Shown piece by piece: positions 12,141-24,800 of a stretch of DNA of 64,000 nucleotides. Where the stretch lies: the NCBI GenBank assembly GCA_951799445.1, contig OX637293.1, positions 7,812,001 to 7,876,000 of the forward strand, given 5' to 3'. The translations under genes and the position numbers were made by a program. The notes beneath the pieces were generated by a model, which was given only the letters and a program-made list of their open reading frames with translations, had not been told where the DNA came from and searched no databases. Numbering within the stretch: the first letter of the stretch is position 1; each line of letters starts with the position of its first letter. This DNA comes from Pseudisothecium myosuroides. Its lineage: Eukaryota > Streptophyta > Bryopsida > Hypnales > Lembophyllaceae.

Positions 12141-13343
12141 CGAAGAAAGATAAGATCCAGGAGTGAGATTCAGAGTATTATTCTATATACCCAAACAAAA
12201 GATGGTGAGTATATTCCTAGAAAGATTGAAATACATTCATGGGTTGTAATATCTCTGGAAAAAAAAGGCGGCCATGCAAAAGATTCAAGGAAGTACGGCA
12301 TTGCTACCATTGTAGGTGCATACAAAACAAAAGTACTTGAATTTCAAATGAAAGGTACAACAATTTCTACTGTAAAAGTTGCCCATGCCTACATACATCG
12401 GCAACTACAGCTCAACCCTATTGCCCCAACATTACAAGCAGCTTGCAATTGTAAGTGTTTTATACTTTTCAATCTATTTGAATTTACTTGTTAATGCCAT
12501 TGAATTGTGATTAAATTGAATGTTGATGTTGCCACTATAAGTGCTTACATCTCAGTTTAAACTTGAATTGTAATTCAGATTTGTAACCTACAAACACGAG
12601 GATTGGATTGATCCATTTAGTATTATGGAATCAATATGTGTTGTCCATGCTAAAATTGGAGAGGCTACTAGAGGTGATCAAAGTCACAAAGACCTTCAAG
12701 ATGATTCTATTTTCTTTTACAACGCAACATACTATTCTGTCCAAGGGGAATATGGACATGTGGAAGTTATACTGGTGCCGGACTTCAATGACCCAGAATG
12801 GCCATTACTAGACATGGCTACTAGTGAAGCTTTTAGAGCTCGTCTTCGAGAAGATTTTCTAATGGCCATGAAACCAAATACTGGGAGCAAAGCAACACAC
12901 CTTAGTTCGTTTATGCCTATAGAAATTATGGTCGATTTATTTGCATGCACCCCGTACATACACAAAATGTGGACGTTTTTTTTCTTCAAAGAAATGTCAT
13001 AGGAACTACTTGACTTACTAATGGACCGAGGTTGGAATGAAAAAGGAACATGGAGCGGTGATCACATCAAATGCCGAGTTGATTCAAAGACATTACAATT
13101 TAAATATCGTATTGGTAGATCGACCCTCTATGCCAATTCCAATACAATAGATGGAGAATCATTGAAGAAAAGTGGCAGCAAATTGATCAAAGTCAAGCTG
13201 TCCAAGTTGTATCGATTGATTGTAAGATGGGGGACTGGAAACATCATGTTGAAGTAGGCTACAACTGGAATTTGGAATCCATTCGGAGTGAGATTCTAAT
13301 GATAATGCCAGATGTAGACAGTAGACTTCACTATGTATACAAG
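12135..13343 (+). pseudogene. Unknown two-exon gene, copy A (decayed)
   Basis: I do not recognise this family. Exon 1 (to 12,450) and exon 2 (12,579-13,343) are homologous to copy B at 26,681-27,903 on the minus strand. Shared features are KKGGHAKD, a following GAYK...EF block, HAY(I/M)(H/Y)RQL and AACNC. Exon 2 of both has a MATSEAF/MASSEAF block, KPxTGSxxTHL, a PI(E/G)IMVDLFA block and DDWK/GDWK. The exon 1 donor (GTAAGT after GCTTGCAA) and the exon 2 donor are at the same places in both copies. Damage: no obvious start codon, a TAG at 13,000-13,002 in exon 2, and a frameshift near 13,165. At about 400 aa, with conserved introns, it was a real gene once. Confidence 0.7.
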
Positions 13344-14394
13344 GTATCACTCTTTTCTCTTTATTTTTCAAGTGACTTGTATTTAGTCAAAAGAAGTATA
13401 TTCAATGGCAAAAAAATGACATTTTTTAAAGCACTTAATTACAAAATTTTGTTGCCTTAGGTGTGACATGAGCTGGGTCTATATACAGGATGGTTTTAAT
13501 TTCATTAGGACTCATTTCTTAGTATTAGTTTATTTGTGTTTAAAGTTGGTTTTTAAACCACTACATTAGACTAACATTGTTTGCTTTTAGGTGCTCAGAA
13601 GGAGCAAAAAAAATCAAATAGCTAAAGATGTGTTACCTCCATATCAACTTCAATTTATTCCACATCCCAAGAACTAAGACAGACATTATAAATGAAGAAC
13701 ATTCAAACATTGCAAGTGACTAGTAGAATTACAAATTTGCAAGGGCCAAGAGAAGTATGTGCAAGTTGTCAACGGATGACGGTTCACATTACAGAGAAGA
13801 GTTGATAATGTGTCTGCAATTTTGCATGATAGGAATTGATAATGTTTTTTTATTAGTGACTGAAATAAACAAAGAATTCTCACTAAAATGTCTCCTAAAT
13901 TCCCATTCCTACTCTACCCTAACTTCATAGCAAACTCCTTCAAAAAAATTGATTTTGAGAACACTTCTCTAAACATGCTAAAATACTATACGTACTCAAT
14001 TCCTCTCTAGACAATGCATGTAGTGGCTCTTAATTTTATTTTACACATCCTTTTCATTTCATGTCAAGTACGACTAATATGATCTAGTAAATGTAAACCA
14101 AAGGTTGGCATAAATTACCCGGGGTCCAAGTACTCCCCGGATGAATTCCAAAGCATGAGCAGGCTATTTTTCAATCACATCATCACTTGCAAAGGAGAGA
14201 GTTGGTATAATTTTCTGAAATAAATTAAAGTTGTCTGCAACAAACGCATCAAAATGCTCACGTCTGCAGTAGACGCATCAAGTAACTCTTTCTCTAAAAT
14301 GGAAGATGAATCACATGGTGAGAGAAACAACTCTTTCTCTAGTTGTGGAAGATGAATCACATGGCGCTTGCAATCCAAATGAATTGGCTCACCA
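13344..14394. other. Downstream of decayed gene A; no gene seen
   Basis: This may include the last intron and exon of copy A, but no coding stretch is convincing. A 35-bp direct repeat (GGAAGATGAATCACATGG blocks at about 14,304 and 14,346) precedes the CHLH pseudogene. Confidence 0.4.
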
Positions 14395-14997
14395 AAAATA
14401 GTGCTTTCCCGTACTGTGCCGGCTTTGGCAAATGCAAAGCTCAAGTTTGATGATCTTGTGATGTTTTTGGATACTAGAATTTGGCATCCGATGGTCCAGT
14501 CAGTGGTTTCTTTGACTAGATTTGCATTGGTTGGAGGCCCTGCTAACCAGCATCACCCTAAGGCCATTGAAGCATTGTTGAAGCTGGATGTACCATATCT
14601 GGTTGCCTTTCCTTTGGTTTTCCAAATTACTAAATAGTGTTTGGGTAGCTCCTTGGGATTGCACCCCATTCAAGTTGCCTTTGAGGTTGTTCTTCTTGAG
14701 TTGGACGGAAGATTAGAGCCAATCTTGTTTTGCAGGCGTGATAGTTGCATAAGTATATGAAATGCAGTCATGTCCTTGTCCTTTTTTGTTTTGATTTTCT
14801 TTTTTTTCCATATTTGTATGTTTGTATTAGTAGGTTACTTATATTTGAATATTTTGTGAACTGAAACGCGTTCTTTCATTGCAGGGAAATCTCATGCTCT
14901 CTATGACTGTGTCGATTAGCTATGCACTTGTACAATAAAGTGGGAAAATCTCAAGCACTTGTCCAAAGCTAAGAAAAAGTTGCCCATCATCAGAAAC
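14395..14997 (+). pseudogene. CHLH: Magnesium chelatase H subunit pseudogene fragment
   Basis: The plus-strand translation from about 14,401 contains stretches diagnostic of CHLH, the large Mg-chelatase subunit that inserts Mg into protoporphyrin IX in plastids. They include a [11 protein letters not shown] block, then [37 protein letters not shown]-like, [10 protein letters not shown] and [10 protein letters not shown] second block from about 14,885 reads GKSHALYDCVD and then KAKKKLPI. An unspliced intron with an AG acceptor at 14,883-14,884 separates them, so this is a genomic, not a processed, copy. The fragment has lost about 100 codons between the IWHP and VVSL blocks, has a stop at 14,635-14,637, and has another after GKSHALYDCVD. 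A full-length subunit has about 1,380 residues, so only a small part remains. The working gene must be elsewhere. Confidence 0.85.
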
Positions 14998-15544
14998 AGT
15001 GCTTTCTCGTGTTGTGGAGGCCAAATTGGATACTTGTTTCGTTTACATCTACAACCTAGTTGTAAGAGGTTTGCATTTTGATGTAGTCAAGTGCTACAGT
15101 TTTCCCTTTTTTCCTTATTGTAATCTGGATGTAGGTTTCTCTGACGTTTCTGTATCCTCTTATATACTCTTACGCTTTATAGCTTGATATTTTTGTGCTC
15201 CGCACACATGCAGAGTGCTGAATTGACAGAAAAGGCAACAAACTATTTGAAAGGAGTTTTCTGGGCATTAGATCACGATAGGCTATGAAAATACTGATCT
15301 TAATTTCGGTAAGAATCTCAGACTGCGGGTTACTTATAGTGATCAACATTGTCTTCAAGTGAAATATGGTGACCCAATTTATGCTGTTGTAGGGTATGGG
15401 ACTTGGCATTTAAAGTAGTGGAATGCTTTTATCAGATGATGAATATGCAGAGTTGGATTGATTAGGTGCCATTTCTTCTTCCAAGTAAATGTCAAGTTCA
15501 ATTGAGTACATGGTAACATCTGAAATTTTTCATTCATCCAACCT
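14998..15544. other. Spacer after the CHLH fragment
   Basis: A second AGTGCTTTCTCGT block near 14,998 resembles the start of the CHLH fragment at 14,400 and may be a duplicated edge. A short coherent translation (KATNYLKGVFWALDHD near 15,230-15,280) is not recognised. Confidence 0.35.
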
Positions 15545-16075
15545 TAACCCCTAAAGTTCCAAGGTCTTTTTCTGGCAGAAAACACTAAAAAATATCATTT
15601 CAGTTGCGTTCAGTTTAGAGACCAAAAAAAAAACTTTTTTTTAGAATCTAACTATAGGATCTTGTAGAATTGTAGTTCACTTGTCTGAGATGATGTAGTA
15701 AAAATTTCAAGGAATTTGACCGTACAGATTGGAAGATATTGACTTCCAAAGTTGGAACAAATTTTTTTTTTTTCTTGCCCAAAACTTCTTCTTCACTTTG
15801 ACCACTCTTAGAAAGAAAAATTTACTTTATATGAAGTTGAGTTTTAATTGCTCCATGTAGGTGAGCATGTTACAAATCTGTGGAACAATTTCCATATCAA
15901 TTGGAAGGGTAGAACATATAGGAAAAAATCTTGTAATAGAAGAAAGTGTTTGAAAATGCATATGCATTAGGTGAAATTGAAACTTTTTTGTACATCTGAA
16001 AAATGTGAAAAATGGAAATCCAAGCGGTCAATATGTACACGTGTCATTGTGCTACAATTTGGAGAAAAAACTAAA
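15545..16075 (-). repeat. Partial copy of the 0.95-kb MITE-like family
   Basis: It begins with TTAACCCCTAAAG at about 15,545 and follows the order of the copy at 16,849: poly-A stretch, TAGGATCTTGTAG, then a GTAAAAATTTCA block. The far end is lost. Confidence 0.6.
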
Positions 16076-16149
16076 ATTAAATAAATTAAATAAAGGCCGC
16101 AAAAAAAAAGCACAAAATGCCCAGATCAATTTTGGACTTGGGCTGTAGG

Positions 16150-16395
16150 AGAGGCCGATTTTTGCTCCGCATCTCGAATCCCTGCCTATGCATGGGAGGG
16201 TGGCAGAGATGGGCCGGAGAGGCTTGCCCCCCTGTCAGGCGCCCTCCCTTGGTTGTTGACTGCCGCACCGACAACAGGGGGCCCTCCCATAGAGTCGGCG
16301 GGCGGGGCCTTCCCCCACAAGCCGGACAGGGTCTCCTTGTGCAGGTAGGGCAGGGCTCCCTGCCTAGGCTGCGGTGCAGTGGCTGGGCCGCTAGG
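16150..16395. other. Short GC-rich island
   Basis: About 250 bases of GC-rich sequence lie in an AT-rich neighbourhood, immediately inside the right repeat arm. ORFs on both strands are a consequence of composition. The origin is unknown; it may be the edge of another element. Confidence 0.5.
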
Positions 16396-18520
16396 TGTGA
16401 GCACTTATTTATCCACCCTTGATAAATAAACAAGCACAACCAAGCTCTTGATAAATTACGTTTGACTCGATCTATGGGTGTCTAGTGCCAATCCATTTTT
16501 CCTTCCAAGCAATGGATCTTTTCTACATTCCTAATGTTTGCTAACTTGGATAAAGAAAATAAGAACCGAATCGGAACTACCTCAACTTCCCTAGCTAACT
16601 TCAAGCTAAGAGGGCTTGATAGCTGAGGAAAGGAGGTGGTCTCAGTCTAAATTTATCTAGTCTAAGTGAAAAAGTATCTCATGCCATTTCTAAAAATATA
16701 AATTTTATCTAATTCAGACACTCCTAGAAGAAGTTATGGACGGATGAAGTTCCAACCCTAACGGGTGCTCCAAAATTCATCCACTTTTTCCTATGGACTC
16801 CCAATTCCAAGTTGACTTGGAATTTGGGCTATGGGTCTAACTTCTTAGGGTTAACCCCTAAAGGTTTTTGACTATGTTTTCACCAAAAACGCTCCAAAAC
16901 TGCTATTTCTAAAGTAGTGCCAAATTTTAGAAAAAAAACATTTTTGGACACATGTAACTGTAGGATCTTGTAGTAAACTTGTTTAAGAAGATGTGGGAAA
17001 AATTTCAGAATTTTCCACCATGTGGATTGCAAGATAATAGCGTTTGAATTGACAAAAATCCTTTTTTTGTCCCTGCAAAAAAACGAGCAGCTGCCCTTCA
17101 CAAGGTCACATTTATATGAGAAATGTCCAAAATGGTGGTTACTCTTTGGATTTATTCTTCAAGGCAAGTTGGCTACATGCTTGAAAAATTTCAAATCATT
17201 TAGAATTGTAAAACATATAGGAAAAAAATAGTAAGTAGGAAGAGATAGAGAATGATTCAAAACACTAAATTGTTAAGAATTTATTTATGGAATTGAAAAA
17301 TGCCAATCCCAACGGTTGTAATGTTGTAATAAACAATCTACACCCAATATTTTATTTTTTTTCAAAAATATTGAAAATTGAGTTAAATAAAGGACTTCAA
17401 AGTTTATTTTAGAGTTGAGATTCCATAACTACCCTCAAACTAAGAATCCTCATAACTTTTGACTAATTGATCGAAATGGAATGATTCAAAGCTTCCCGCG
17501 TACATATAAATCTAATGAACCAATTTCAATTTTTTATTTTTTTTAAAAGTGATTTTTAAAGAAGTTTTTTTTGTTGCCCAAGTTGCCCGCCGAGCAATGA
17601 AAATGACATATCATGCAATAACTTTTTAACCATGTAGTCAAAAGTTATGAAAACTGTTGGGCCTTAAAGCTACTCATTGGGAAAATGTTGTGTGAAAATT
17701 TGAAAGAAAAAAATAAAAAATCCGCTTGTAGTGAGCTGCCCAAAAAAGCTATGTTCTCAAAAAAGCATGTTCGGTGCTTTAGGGGTTAACCTAAATGCCA
17801 AGACTTGACTTGGATGGATGAAATCCCCTAGGATTCATCCATTACTTATTCTGGACTTCATCCCTTCCTAACGGTTATGATTTTCGGTCTTTTCTTGGAT
17901 TGGTTCTAGCTTTGGTTCACTCTAAGCTTATTCTATGAGGTTCTAAATTTATAGTTGACCTACACCTAATCCTACAAGCTCCTAATCTACCTTCTAGTTT
18001 TACCTAAGGGGCTGAATTACGGTCACCAAGTTACTATTTTTAGAAAGTTAATACTTGTTCCTTGTAGACCTTGGTTTTATCTTTCCAACATGACTAGTCA
18101 CTCTAGATTTGGACTCTCCTAGCAAAAGTTATCCATGGATGAAGTTTGAACACTAATCGGTGTTTAAAACTTCATCCACTAATTACGGTTAATCTTAATT
18201 TCAAAACTAATTTATAATTTCACTTCTGGATTCTAGATTATTCCTACTTCTTAGATTCTATTTCTTGTTCCTCTTGGATGAAATTTGCGAAGCTTCATCC
18301 AACATGACTCCCTAACTTCATCCGTTTACAACTTTTTTGTTTTGGCTTGGATTTTGATGTATTTTAGGTTTTTGGAAACCTCTAGACTTCTACTTTAGTA
18401 TTCTCTATTTAATTTTGACCTCACTTCTAGTCCTAATGGCCTGACTCCTTTCTAGGCCTCGGCTCTAACTAGAGATCACTAATTGCAAGGATTAGGATGC
18501 GAGGAGAGAGTTTAGCAACC
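16390..18520 (-). repeat. Repeat arm, right (inverse of 9,480-10,715)
   Basis: It starts with the same hairpin-like GTGAGCACTTATTTA ... TAAATAAAC unit as the left arm. It continues with collinear blocks in reverse orientation (CCTTCCAAGCAATGGATC, CATGCCATTTCTAA, TTGTTCCTCTTGGATGAAA). It is longer because of the 0.94-kb insertion at 16,849-17,791. The two arms enclose about 5.7 kb holding decayed gene A and the CHLH fragment. Confidence 0.75.
16849..17791 (-). mobile_element. MITE-like element with GGTTAACCCCTAAAG TIR
   Basis: Termini are perfect inverted repeats: GGTTAACCCCTAAAG at 16,849 and CTTTAGGGGTTAACC at 17,777-17,791. There is no coding capacity. The left arm (about 10,222-10,260) shows the same flanking sequence without the element, which supports insertion. 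Related copies lie at 10.7, 15.5, 36.8, 40.8, 46.7 and 55.5 kb. A short target duplication could not be fixed with certainty, so the superfamily is open. Confidence 0.8.
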
Positions 18521-18994
18521 TACCTTGTATTGGAAATCATGTCTTAAGTTGCTAAGGTTCCTTTCATGTGCCATCTTGGTGATCCTTTTTGCTCTTGGAA
18601 AAGTTGTCAATTTATATTATGGAATTTGCCTTAAATTGTCTAGCTATTTTCTTTTCCTTCCCCTTTCTATCTTTTCTTTCTATAATATTCTACATAGTCC
18701 CTTACACCTTCTTAATGTCTACCAACCACTTTTGCATAATTTGAATGACACGTTCTCTTTTTCCTCTTACACTAGGTCCAACCGGTGGCCCACGAAGCTT
18801 CGTGGGATCTCCCTAATCTACTTCATATTTCACCTTCTTCCCCAATTTTCACCTATTAAACCACTCCTCCTTCTTGCTTTCAAGTGGTCTTTGTCGTTTA
18901 AGGGTTTTAGGGTTAGTGCAACAACTCAACACACGTACAAAGACTTGTTTACTCACGAGGCACGTGCAAACTAGAACCGGGACTAGAATTCAAC
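18521..18994. other. Repeat-arm linker, no gene
   Basis: The ORF at 18,525-18,974 (plus) has a hydrophobic, composition-driven translation on the strand opposite to the repeat. I do not regard it as a gene. Confidence 0.4.
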
Positions 18995-20460
18995 GTGTAT
19001 GTTCCACCTAGACAAAAACACTTCAAGGATGGGGAGAGCTCAAGCAAAATATATCAACGAGGCCAAGATTTGCCCCTAAAACACCGTTCAAGGTTTTTGG
19101 CTAAAACCGCCAAAATATCCACAACCACGTGGATCCAACGGACCTCAGACAAAGAATGGGGGGTGGCTTTGGAGAGAAATGAGGGCCCTTTTATAGGTTT
19201 TCCAAGGCCCTCACCTCCCCTCTTTTAACCTAGATAATCCTATCTTTTCGGATTTTCATCCTTATCGTTTAGGATTTTCACCTATTTTGGGGTTTACTCT
19301 GGTCCAAAACTCTAACTATTGGAGATCAACTCCAAATCGAAAATCGATTGCGCCATTGGCTTCAAAAGGCCATTTTTAGTCTTAGAGTTCCCCTACCCCC
19401 TATTCCAACACCAAAATCCCACCGTAAACTATCGCCAACTGGAGTCTGTAAAAGAGGTAAAAATCTATTTTTTGGAGGTTACCTTTTCTGACAAAGATGA
19501 CTAGCCAGGGTGGTCTGGGAGGTCTCAGGGAGTAAGGAAAGACCCTTTGTTGACTTTGTTCCGACTTTGTGTGCTCCCGGGACGCCGGTCAACTCCACGT
19601 AAATCTCGCCATGTGGATAATTTGAAGGAATGTCAGTGATTCGGCCATCTCCCGCTATTGAAACACCATGAAACTTATTGGGGCGCGTTATTAGCATAAA
19701 AGAAGCTAATTTAATTTTTAGTGAGATTTTACCGCCACTTGGGTAATTATCGTGAATTTTCCATCGCGATTTTAGGCAGTTGACCGTCCAAAAGGGGTAT
19801 TTCTTCAATTCAAAAAATTTCGAAACTTCTTGGGGAACCTCTCATGGATTTTTCCAAGAGATGTGCAAGTTCACATCCTGATCTTTCATGTCTTGATACG
19901 GAGGGCAGAAAGATACCTCCATTGGTTTACCGGTAGTCAGGGAATCTTCCGCATATAGGGGAATCTTGGCGAATGGGTTTCGCTTTTGACTTCCCGGTAC
20001 GGTTCCGACCCAAAATCACAATCCGGTGACCGTAGATTCCTCCACTGGCCTGTCTTGAGAAAGTGACACCTGCATGCTAATAATTAGGGTTTTTACTATT
20101 CGTCGATGGGATGGGGAAACTAAAATCTCTCTTATGGAATCTATCTAAGAATCTCCCTAGACTTCCTTGAAACCAATTTAGCCAAGCCTGATCATATGCA
20201 CAGTGATTTTAGGCTATTTTGGGTAAGAACCCTCAAATCTGCTAGTTCCCACTACTCCCGTGGTTCTAACCTATTTACAAGTGGATTTTAGGGCCATTCT
20301 AAGGAGAAAAGGCTATTTCGGACCAAAGTGCATATTGGTATGTAACATGCCCATTCTAGTTTTACACTCTTTTTAGGGCTTTTTGTATATAATTACGACT
20401 TAAATTGCAAAATTTAAGAAAAAAGAAGACTATGAGTCTCAAGTGACGAATTGGGAGCTC
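18995..20460 (-). repeat. LTR-like repeat, right copy 1 (minus orientation)
   Basis: It is collinear in reverse with 5,320-6,760. The block 19,060-19,510 is also repeated directly at 20,940-21,440 with high identity (shared GGGGTGGTTT/GGGGGTGGCTTTG, GGAGATCAACTCCAAA, TTTTTGGAGGTTACC). The minus-strand TATA box is near 19,193. This looks like one LTR of an old element, but no PBS or TSD was found. Confidence 0.6.
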
Positions 20461-20689
20461 ACACTTTGCCGTCCCAGGATTTGTCACATGCTTCTCTACT
20501 CCACCAACGCTTAGGATTTTGACATCCCGTGGATTTATAAAAAATACCAAACTCTTCTATGGTAAACAAAGCCAAAGCTTTGCTATGCTTAGGGACACGA
20601 GGGCCAAGGATACAATGAAGTCATTGTGTTAGTCAGCTCACTAGTGAGTTCAATATCTCTCACTCGAACAAGACATCCAACAGTTATAA

Positions 20690-21440
20690 TATGAGAAGAA
20701 AATGGCAAGGAACTCAAGTTAGTACAACCTCACAATTAGTTTCACTCAAGAGTACTCCTAAAGATCCCCCAAAGCGGCATCACCAAGGTATGGTGGGGGT
20801 GGCTTTGGAGTTAGTACACACTTCAATCACTCACAAGAATATATACGGGCCAAGTCAATTATCACGAGGGCACAAAGATAATCACAATGCTTGGAGGGAC
20901 CTCTGGCGCTTATCAAGAGCTTATACATTGCCAACAATGGGGCCAAAAGTGCCCCAGAAACACCGTTATGATTTTTTGGCTCAAACGCCAAAAATACCCA
21001 ACACAAGTTGGACCCATGGACTCCAAAACAAGAATGCGGGGTGGTTTGAGAGAGAAATGAGGGCCTCTTTATACTCTCCCAAGGCCCCCCACCTCCCCTC
21101 TTTTTAACCTAGGAAATCCTATTTTTCTAGATTTTCATCCTTATCTTTTAGGATGTTCACCTATTTTGGGGTTTACGCTGGTCCAAAACTCTAACTACTG
21201 GAGATCAACTCCAAATTGAAAACCAATTACGCCATTGGCTTCAGAAGGCCATTTTTAATCCACGGATCCCCATTCCCCCTATTCCAAAACCAAAATCCCG
21301 CCCTAAACTAGCGCCAATTGGGATCAGTAAAAAAGGTAAAAGTCTACTTTTTGGAGGTTACCTTTTTTGACAAAGGAGACTAGCTAGTGTGGTCTGGAAG
21401 GCCTTAGGGAATAAGAAAAGATCCATTAGGAGGAAAATGG
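20690..21440 (-). repeat. LTR-like repeat, right copy 2 (partial)
   Basis: The last 500 bases repeat 19,060-19,510 in direct orientation. The portion upstream in repeat orientation is missing beyond 21,440, where the unrelated gene-bearing segment starts. That boundary probably marks an insertion or recombination point. Confidence 0.6.
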
Positions 21441-21817
21441 ACTGTGCAAGGGGCTGTTTCCCTTCATACCAACTTGAACGTTCTTGAAGTTCCCATGACT
21501 TGAGATGAACCCAATATGGATGAAAAACCTATCATGAACGTGCATTCTGTAGCTTCAACGTGCATTCAAAATTGTACGTTTTGCGTTGTTGTCACTCGGC
21601 CTTGTTTTGCTGTCACCCGCTCTTTGTCCTGCTGTACCCGCGCCCGCGGATTCTAACGGCCAAATTAGGCGGCTGAGTTTGCCGCTCCCTGTCACGGCAG
21701 CTGCATTGGGCGGTTGATTTGCCGCTCACTCTCTCTGTGCATTTCTTTGGGCGGAATCAAATTTTGGCTGATTTGCTGCTTGAATTTTTGTTGCGTCAGT
21801 TTTCTCAGTTTTCTACG

Positions 21818-24800
21818 ATGGTCGAATTAGATCATGATCCCAGTGCTACAGTGAAAGTGCATGCAACGATTGCAAGAAAATATAGATTTGCAATTGTGAG
21901 AAGGGTTCCAATTTACTTGCAACCGTCTAAATCGACATTTCCAGCAAAGCAAAAGGCTGGTGATACTAACTTAGATTTATATTTAGATGGTACAATTTAT
22001 CCTCTGGATCTTGTTACTAGCAAACATCCAAATTTTCAGTGTCTGAAGTCGTTTCTGGAATTTGTCGGAGAAGGCAATTCTGGTTTGCTTGGTTACTTAA
22101 ATAATGTCGCTAATGGAGGAAGGTTGGCAATAGAATCAGTTCTCGCTGATCAGAAAGAGAGACAAATGGAAGTGAGATTACTTCGAGGTCAAGTAGAGGG
22201 CCTTCTTAGTAGTTGGGCGCAGAGAGAAGGAGAACTTCAGACGGAGAGACAACTAGAGGCAGCTATACTTCGAAGTGAGATTTTGAGTTTGCGGGATGAG
22301 CTCACAGGCTTAGAGAGGTGTCTGAGCAAAACCAAGGCATCATACGAAGTGAGGGTTCGTCAACTAGTCAATAGAGTAGATTCGGCGTTAGAATCTGAAG
22401 TATCTCATACCCAGAAATTAGACTCCATCATTGAATTGCACAAGAGTGAGATTGATAGCATTCGAGAGCAATTGTCTACTTATAACCGATCACTACGGAT
22501 TCTTCAGAGAAAGATGGATCGATTGAAAAAAATGCCGTATGGATATAGGCAGCAGATACGACCTCGTAAAGATATCCCCGCCTTATCACAGAAAGGAGGC
22601 CATGCAAAAGCTCAGAAGCGTTTACTTCGAAATTTCATTGCTCCTGCCACTACCAAAAAAATTCAGGAGGAGAATGCCACTAATTCATGCACAAAAAGAT
22701 TGTATGGACCGAAAGAGACTCAAGCCCAAACTGGAGCCCTCATGGCAAATGTACTCTCCCAGGCGGAAGTAGAATCGATGTTACAGAACCCGAGCTTGAA
22801 AATAGTTGGAATGCGAATGGCCAATTATTACATCTCTAAGATTGGTGCCCATGTTGGTCCTCACGAGATCTTGGAAGCTTGCAATCGTAGTAACGTCTCT
22901 AGTGCAGGGTACGCAGAGGTTTACAAAAAATTTAAAGGCGGGGTCGCAGCAGCAGGAAGAAGTTTGAAGATCACTTGTTTACCGAACCCACACCAAGTTT
23001 CCATCCTTCGAAAAAGCTTAAACAACAAGCTTCATGAATTTGTGGGAGAGTACTACTCCCTTCACAATAGTGTGGAGATACCTCGGACCCAAAAATCGGC
23101 AAAGAAAAAGCCATTGCGTGTATCCTTAAACGATCAGAATAATCTCTTTGTAGATGTTGAATCTGTTCAACGTACCATGGTAAACTTGTACAACATCACT
23201 CTACAGGGTAAGCATCTTCTCATCCTTTAATTTCTTTAATTCTGTTAGTAGCCTTCATGACGTAGAGACGTTCAGATTGCGTAGACTTTCACAAGCCTCC
23301 AACATCATTGGGCTTTGTAACGACTGCAATTGGGCTTTGTGAGACTACGATTAGGCTTTGAGACACGGTTGCAATAATAGACAGAGTAATAATAGACAGA
23401 CAAGGCTGAGATGAGTACAGTAACCTTGTCATGGGACCCCGTCCTAAAACGATACTCTGATTCGGAGCAATCCAGACATTCCTGACAGGGTGCTTTACAT
23501 TCCACATAATACTCATTTGCCAGTGCACTTGACTCCGGTAGACTCTTTTTAGGTGGAGCCCCAATCAATTGTGTAGAACTGTAGATCTTTTATGTAATTT
23601 CAACTTTGATTTAATGCGGCACTTTAATCCCGGTTACCCAAAGTGCTTAGCATGTGCGGTAGAATTGCTTTGGCCCACTGACAGTATGACAACAATATTT
23701 CGATTTACAAATTTGATTCAAAATTCTTTGAACCAATTCATTCGTCATTGATGGGAAGATCAAGTTTAGAAAATTTGTAACTGCTAGCTCAGTCTGATCA
23801 ATTACCATCAGTTAGCTCTGGATCAATTACAATACCATCTGATCAATTACCTAATCAATTACCATCAGATCAATTACCTATGAATTACCATCAGATCAAT
23901 TACCATCTGATCAGGTAGCTCGATCAATTAGCTCTGGATCTTCCTGTTCAATTACCATATGATCAATTAGGTCAATCAATTAGCTCTGGATCTTCCTGCT
24001 CAATTACCATATGATCAATTAGCTTGATCAATTAGCTTGATCAATTAGCTCTGGATCTTCCTGATTAATTAGGTCTGGATCTTCCTGGTAGCTGCTTCTG
24101 TATAATTCCATGACAAAGGTTACCAACTCTTGTTAGTTTAGCTATTTAAATCGACATGATTCACTATAGTACATGACATTTTTATAATCTATCTGACTGC
24201 GTAATTCTTCTGTTATGCAGAACTTGCTGGTGAACCTTTAATCTTCTGCCTAAAACTTGACGAAGCAAAAATAGTACACGCCCAAAAATTGGAACGTGTC
24301 AGCATGACTCTCATAAACCGAGCTTTGAATCCGTCCATTACAAAAGGGAGTGCAGAATATTTCAGTGCCCAGTCGGAACGAGAGATCTGGCCTATTGGCT
24401 GCTTTCAAGTCGAAAAGGAATCTCATGCAGTGTTGAAGTGGGTCTTTGACCAAACAAAACTATCGGAATTAATAAAAGCTCAAGAATCCGGACAACTGTT
24501 GCTTGTACCTGGAGTAGGACAATTTCGAGTACAATGGCACATGGCTGGAGACATGAAGACAATTAAGTGTATGTTCAACTTGAAGCATGGCGCTAGCAGT
24601 AAATACTATTGCATTTACTATATGCAGGAGAGGACAAAACAAGCAACAGTTGGCATTGAGGCAGCTCAAAAAGCAATGTCCAGACGACCTTCTACTTGGA
24701 TAGGAGGGCTCTTTTCATGGTCAGTAACGTCAGAACCAGTGAGCGGGTCCCAACTGACAGATCGGTGGCAGCCTATCTTAGCCATTCCATTAGAACGAGT

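Noticed and set aside
16086..16439. ORFs in the GC-rich island
   Set aside because: Open frames on both strands due to composition, with no domain.
18525..18974. 149-codon hydrophobic ORF
   Set aside because: It lies within repeat-arm sequence, is not conserved in the left arm and has no recognisable domain.
22539..22772. Overlapping plus-strand ORF in the transposase-like gene
   Set aside because: Alternative-frame shadow of exon 1.
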